Assembly: GCA_964400495.1 (NCBI GenBank)
Contig: CAYNTS010000001.1
Coordinates: forward strand, 8,912 to 72,911
Source of the DNA: CAYNTS01 sp964400495
GTDB taxonomy: Bacteria > Fidelibacterota > Marinisomatia > SCGC-AAA003-L08 > D37C17
Length of the DNA stretch: 64,000 nt
Reading direction: 5' to 3'
Under the pieces are notes generated by a model. It saw only the letters and a list, made by a program, of their open reading frames with translations. It did no database searches and had not been told where the DNA came from. Each line of letters starts with the position of its first letter. Position 1 is the first letter of the stretch. A program made the position numbers and the translations under genes. This document shows, in pieces, positions 60,236-64,000 of this stretch.

Positions 60236-63200
60236 TTATTTAACTGTAAATATTGGACAAAGTAGATTTTTGTAATCACAATAATTACAATGATGTCCAT
60301 CGTTACAAGTAAATTCTTTATTACGTATTTTATCAGCCGTCTCTTCAATTAATTTACTAAATATTGATAATTCTTCTTCAGTAAAACTAATTGAAACTTC
60401 TGGATTATTCTCTCTTAGAAATAGAAGTGATAATTTTTCTGGTAGTTTACCTAGTTTTCTTCCATCTTCTATGACTTTTTCAGCCCCAAAGCAATAGAGA
60501 GCATAAATTCCTAGCTGTGTATCCTTTTTAAGGTCTTTTTCTGACTTTGGATTTTTAGATGTTTTATAATCATAAATATGAATTTCACCTTCTTCAGTAA
60601 CATCTATTCTGTCACATTTCCCAGATACTTTACAGTTCATAGTTTCAAATATAAAATAATCTTCAACCGTGAATACTGGTGGTGTTTTTCCATCTAAATA
60701 ATTAATGTAATTTTGCAACATTTGCAGTGCATCATCATAATGTTGTGATTCTTCTTGAGTAAACTCATATCCTGCAGAAGTCCATTTTTCTTTTAATAAA
60801 ATTTCTAATTCTTCAAAGGTTGTTAAGCTTTTGGTATGGAAATCTTGTAATACTGCATGTATTACATTTCCCAAGTTTAAATATGGTTTTTCACCTCTTC
60901 CTGGAATATGATCAATGTACTTAAACTTATATTGCATTGAGCATTTTTTATAGGTATCAATTTGGGATGCAGAAAGTTGTAAATCGGTTAGATTTGGAAC
61001 TTGAGTATTTTCAATATTTTGCACAGCATCTAAAATTTGTTTTTTGAACGGATTACCCTCCCATTTAACGGTTTTACCATGTGATAAAAAGTCTATTTTT
61101 TCAATTGCGTTAACAATATCAATTGCAATTTGAGTATTTCCAGCATTGGTTTCAGCAAGGAGTTTTACTTGAAATTCATTTTTCAATTTATTGAAAATAT
61201 TTACTTCAGTAGAATTTTCCATTAGTTCAACCTTTCGTATTAATTTATCATCCAATTCTTTAATGTACTTAGATTGTCGTTTTGGTGTAGTACATAGTGT
61301 TAATTTTTTTTGTGCTCGTGTAACAGCAACATAAAATATTCTTCGTTCTTCTTCGGAATGTAGTTCTTTTCTAGATTTATCAGAAATATTCCATCGTTTC
61401 CATTCTGGCATAATATTGTCAATAAATGCCTTTGTTGTATTATTCAATGGGAAACCTGCAGAGTACACAAATGGGATGAATACATGTTTAAACTCTTTAC
61501 CTTTTGACGCATGAACTGACATAAGTTGAATTGCATTATCTGAGTAATTCCCTTCAGAAATTGGTAAATCTATTTTGTTCATGTCGTATAATACATTCAA
61601 ATATCTACAAAATGCTTCTAAATCTTGTGGATTATACTGTTTTACATATTCACGAACAATTTTTTGAAATTCGTTAAGACATTGTACGTCTAATGTTGAA
61701 ACAACACTTGGAGAAGATGAAATTAACTTAAAATATGATTTATTGAATATTAAGCAATCCCATAAAATATTTTGAATAGGGTTGTTTTTAGATTTTGCTA
61801 TTAGGTTCTGTAATTCCATGCAATAGTTTGTGCCATTTTTTGAAATTTTATTACTCGAAGAAGTACAAAAGTCGAGTAAAGAACTATATTTATTTGTTTT
61901 CCATTTTGTTTGCGTAATTAATCGGGAGATATTCTGCCCAATTTTTTTATCAATTAAATACACTAACAATAATTCATTTGCATTCACATTATTAATAAGA
62001 TTCAATAAGCAAACAAGTTCAACAATAACTGCTTTATCAAACAATTTCCCAGAAACATAGTTTGTTAAAATATGATGATTCATGAGCAGTTCATTAACAT
62101 CTCTACATTGTTTGTGTGTACGAGTTAAAATTGCAATTTCATTTGGTTGGCAACCCCTATCTACTAATTCCTTAATTGAGTTTGCAATATATTCAACTTG
62201 ACTATATTTTGATCCAATTGCAATTACTGGTAATTCTTTTGATTCCCGACCAGAAAACAGGTATTCTTTTTCCATTCTATCAGGATTAAATTGAATCGTT
62301 TTATTTGCAATATCTAAAATTGGTTGAACAGATCTATAATTTTGTTTGAGTTGAATTTTTGAGTACCCATCTACTTTTGAGTATCGGGTTACAAACTCAT
62401 GCACATTTTGAATATTAGCTCCCCTAAATGAATAAATACTTTGGTCGTCATCTCCAACAACTGTAATACTATTATTCGGTTTTGCAATTTCAAACATAAT
62501 TTGACTTAAGGCATAATTATTATCCTGAAATTCATCTATGATAATGTGCTTAAATCGGTTTTGCAAAATTGCTAATACTTGAGGTTCATTTTGAATAAGT
62601 TTCCAGCAATTTTGAATCATATCTCCATAATCAATTCGATTAGATTCTTGCTTCCATTGTTGATATTTAGGGAAAACATTAATTGCATCTACTAATTGTA
62701 AGTAGGGTTCCGCTTTTTTATGATCGTCAATATTTCCAGCACATTCTAATGATGCAATTTTTATTTTATCTAATTCACTATATGTTAATAGGTCATCTCT
62801 AAATCTGTCAAAACATGATTTAAATGAGGCAATTGCTTCGATAGGATTTCGTTTGAATGATGTACTAACCAATACTTCTAAATCATCAAAATGTTCTCGC
62901 AACATGAAATAAATATCATTTTCACTCATTAAAGTAGGTGTCTTTGAATATCCTAAATAATCTTTAAACTCCAATGATATTTGTTGAGCGAATGAATGAA
63001 AATTTGATGCATGGATTCCCCCACCTTGCTCTCCTATCTCATGAATCAACTTCTGCTTTAAGTGCTCAGCTGCTTTTACCGTGAAAGTGAGTGCTAATAT
63101 TTCATTTGGTCGGATATGTAGTTCATCGATAAAATATGCCATTCTACCGACTATAGTTGTAGTTTTGCCAGTACCAGCACCTGCAATTATCAGAAGTGGT

Positions 63201-63259
63201 TTTGGCGGAAATTCTACCGCAGTTAGTTGTTGAATATTATATATGGTTTTTTCTTCCAA
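60236..63259 (-). CDS. UvrD/Rep-type helicase fused to PD-(D/E)XK nuclease with Fe-S cysteines
   Basis: 1007 residues. Superfamily 1A helicase: Walker A G-A-G-T-G-K-T-T at 27-34, Walker B D-E-F-Q-D at 242-246, V-G-D-D-D-Q-S-I-Y-S-F at about 268-278, and a late V-A-V-T-R-A-Q-K-K motif. The C-terminal nuclease has S-Q-I-D-T-Y-K-K-C, G-K-C-D-R-I-D and Y-D-Y-K-T. The last residues have C-x6-C-x2-C-x6-C, and with the earlier Cys this fits the iron-sulfur clasp of AddB/RecB-like nucleases. It is probably a DNA repair or recombination enzyme. It starts 86 bp from the DUF3228 gene, which is divergent. Confidence 0.88.
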   Translation of the reverse strand: MEEKTIYNIQQLTAVEFPPKPLLIIAGAGTGKTTTIVGRMAYFIDELHIRPNEILALTFTVKAAEHLKQKLIHEIGEQGGGIHASNFHSFAQQISLEFKDYLGYSKTPTLMSENDIYFMLREHFDDLEVLVSTSFKRNPIEAIASFKSCFDRFRDDLLTYSELDKIKIASLECAGNIDDHKKAEPYLQLVDAINVFPKYQQWKQESNRIDYGDMIQNCWKLIQNEPQVLAILQNRFKHIIIDEFQDNNYALSQIMFEIAKPNNSITVVGDDDQSIYSFRGANIQNVHEFVTRYSKVDGYSKIQLKQNYRSVQPILDIANKTIQFNPDRMEKEYLFSGRESKELPVIAIGSKYSQVEYIANSIKELVDRGCQPNEIAILTRTHKQCRDVNELLMNHHILTNYVSGKLFDKAVIVELVCLLNLINNVNANELLLVYLIDKKIGQNISRLITQTKWKTNKYSSLLDFCTSSSNKISKNGTNYCMELQNLIAKSKNNPIQNILWDCLIFNKSYFKLISSSPSVVSTLDVQCLNEFQKIVREYVKQYNPQDLEAFCRYLNVLYDMNKIDLPISEGNYSDNAIQLMSVHASKGKEFKHVFIPFVYSAGFPLNNTTKAFIDNIMPEWKRWNISDKSRKELHSEEERRIFYVAVTRAQKKLTLCTTPKRQSKYIKELDDKLIRKVELMENSTEVNIFNKLKNEFQVKLLAETNAGNTQIAIDIVNAIEKIDFLSHGKTVKWEGNPFKKQILDAVQNIENTQVPNLTDLQLSASQIDTYKKCSMQYKFKYIDHIPGRGEKPYLNLGNVIHAVLQDFHTKSLTTFEELEILLKEKWTSAGYEFTQEESQHYDDALQMLQNYINYLDGKTPPVFTVEDYFIFETMNCKVSGKCDRIDVTEEGEIHIYDYKTSKNPKSEKDLKKDTQLGIYALYCFGAEKVIEDGRKLGKLPEKLSLLFLRENNPEVSISFTEEELSIFSKLIEETADKIRNKEFTCNDGHHCNYCDYKNLLCPIFTVK

Positions 63260-63345
63260 ATTGGTAAATAAACTTATTTAAATTATATCTTCTCAAATGA
63301 TGACTAATTCTTCAAATCTATCGAACAAGTAAATTTAGGAATAAA

Positions 63346-63912
63346 ATGAATACTAAAGTAGTAGTAAATAATTTTGTAAAACGACAAACGCGTGAATCTG
63401 GAAAATCATATTCACTCACCTTAACATTTGAACAGATAGCAAAACATGCTCAATCTCAGTTTAACAAAGGAATTTATAAACAAGGATATAGAGATGGTGT
63501 TGTTTTGATACCTGTTGATAGTAAATTTATACAAGACTTTGTGTGCCCTTTTACAAAAATAAATGAAAGTACAAAATTGCAAGCTGAAGTTATCAAACGC
63601 AGACCAGAAGAAGAACCATACATACAATTGAGAGCTTTAAATGGCCAACCACTTGAAACAGGTAGTGTTGATTTAATTTTGTATCGAAATGATGTTTTAG
63701 CTGAAACCAATGAGAATGATACTGAATCGGAGTGGGAACTTATATCGTTTCATGCAATCCCATCGGGAATTGACTATATGCCCATGGGACCAGTAACAAT
63801 GATGCGTAACCAATGCCAATTATCAGGTGGAACAAAGGCACATTATTCAAGTGAAGAATGGGCAGAGTCAGTTAAATTTTGGCAAAAATATGCTTCATTA
63901 GTTATTAATTGA
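63346..63912 (+). CDS. DUF3228 family protein
   Basis: 188 residues. I recognise the DUF3228 pattern: V-V-N-N-F-V-K-R-Q-T at the start, G-Y-R-D-G-V-V-L-I-P-V at about 47-57, R-R-P-E-E-E-P-Y-I at about 85-93, E-W-E-L-I-S-F-H-A-I-P at about 128-138, and P-M-G-P-V-T-M-M-R-N-Q at about 145-155. Function unknown; no membrane segment or signal. An AGGA about six nucleotides before the ATG supports the start. The remaining 88 bp to the window end show no gene. Confidence 0.8.
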   Translation: MNTKVVVNNFVKRQTRESGKSYSLTLTFEQIAKHAQSQFNKGIYKQGYRDGVVLIPVDSKFIQDFVCPFTKINESTKLQAEVIKRRPEEEPYIQLRALNGQPLETGSVDLILYRNDVLAETNENDTESEWELISFHAIPSGIDYMPMGPVTMMRNQCQLSGGTKAHYSSEEWAESVKFWQKYASLVIN

Positions 63913-64000
63913 ACACTGATCTTCCTACAAAAAAACGAACACCTTAAGAAGTCATACAGCCCATCTGTAATTTAATTTCCCATAATCTTCAGGGGATTTA

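Overview
The window is about 64 kb of AT-rich, densely packed bacterial chromosome with almost only housekeeping and metabolic genes. No phage, insertion sequence, CRISPR array or defence island is visible. A secreted metallopeptidase with a type IX secretion (T9SS type A) C-terminal tail, a dockerin-terminated giant secreted protein, a DUF4837 lipoprotein and a PASTA protein between rsmB and rpe point to the FCB side of the bacterial tree. A marine Marinimicrobia/SAR406-like (Fidelibacterota) lineage is my best guess; this is inference from gene content, not a database result.

Layout. 0-6 kb (+): 3' end of rsmB, a PASTA membrane protein, rpe, a dolichol/phytol-kinase-like CTP kinase, a BatA/VWA-like membrane protein, hflX, a rod-shaped candidate RNA resembling 6S RNA, then cutA. 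6-10 kb (-): leuS, a small membrane exporter-like protein, a GT2 glycosyltransferase, tRNA-Pro with a terminator, a MerR regulator. 10-21 kb (-): polysaccharide deacetylase and ald, then the conserved nusA-infB-rbfA-truB-ribF-rpsO-pnp block (rimP is not at its usual place before nusA), a TPR membrane protein and tRNA-Arg. 21-27 kb (-): M30-like metallopeptidase, gpsA, purM, acyl-CoA ligase. tRNA-Leu and a small membrane protein follow on the + strand.

27-32 kb (-) is the least ordinary stretch. A ribbon-helix-helix regulator with three 10-bp-phased direct repeats at its start heads a run of an ICMT-type membrane methyltransferase, a hotdog-like protein, a membrane-anchored class III cyclase-like protein with altered active-site residues, an alpha/beta hydrolase and a YwqK/MORN-like protein. 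32-37 kb (-) is an Atu/Liu-type branched acyl-CoA cluster (enoyl-CoA hydratase, split AtuA, carboxyltransferase) followed by accA. 37-46 kb (-): surface-glycan genes (a GT2-sugar-phosphotransferase fusion that seems to lack its catalytic segment, a polyprenol-phosphate mannosyltransferase, rmlD), purE, a lipoprotein, a methyltransferase, lgt, a CPBP protease and lepA. 46-54 kb: a CoA transferase (+), then a fadE-fadA-fadN beta-oxidation operon headed by a TetR regulator with a clear palindromic operator and closed by a terminator. 54-64 kb: a 1583-residue secreted multidomain protein with a CapA domain and a C-terminal dockerin, an aquaporin, a UvrD-type helicase fused to an iron-sulfur-type nuclease, and a DUF3228 protein.

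Cross-cutting observation: at least three genes (rbfA, the polysaccharide deacetylase, the cyclase-like gene) have coding-like N-terminal sequence upstream of the first ATG/GTG/TTG. In each case the only well-placed Shine-Dalgarno sequence lies before an ATA or ATT codon, so non-canonical initiation codons may be in real use here.
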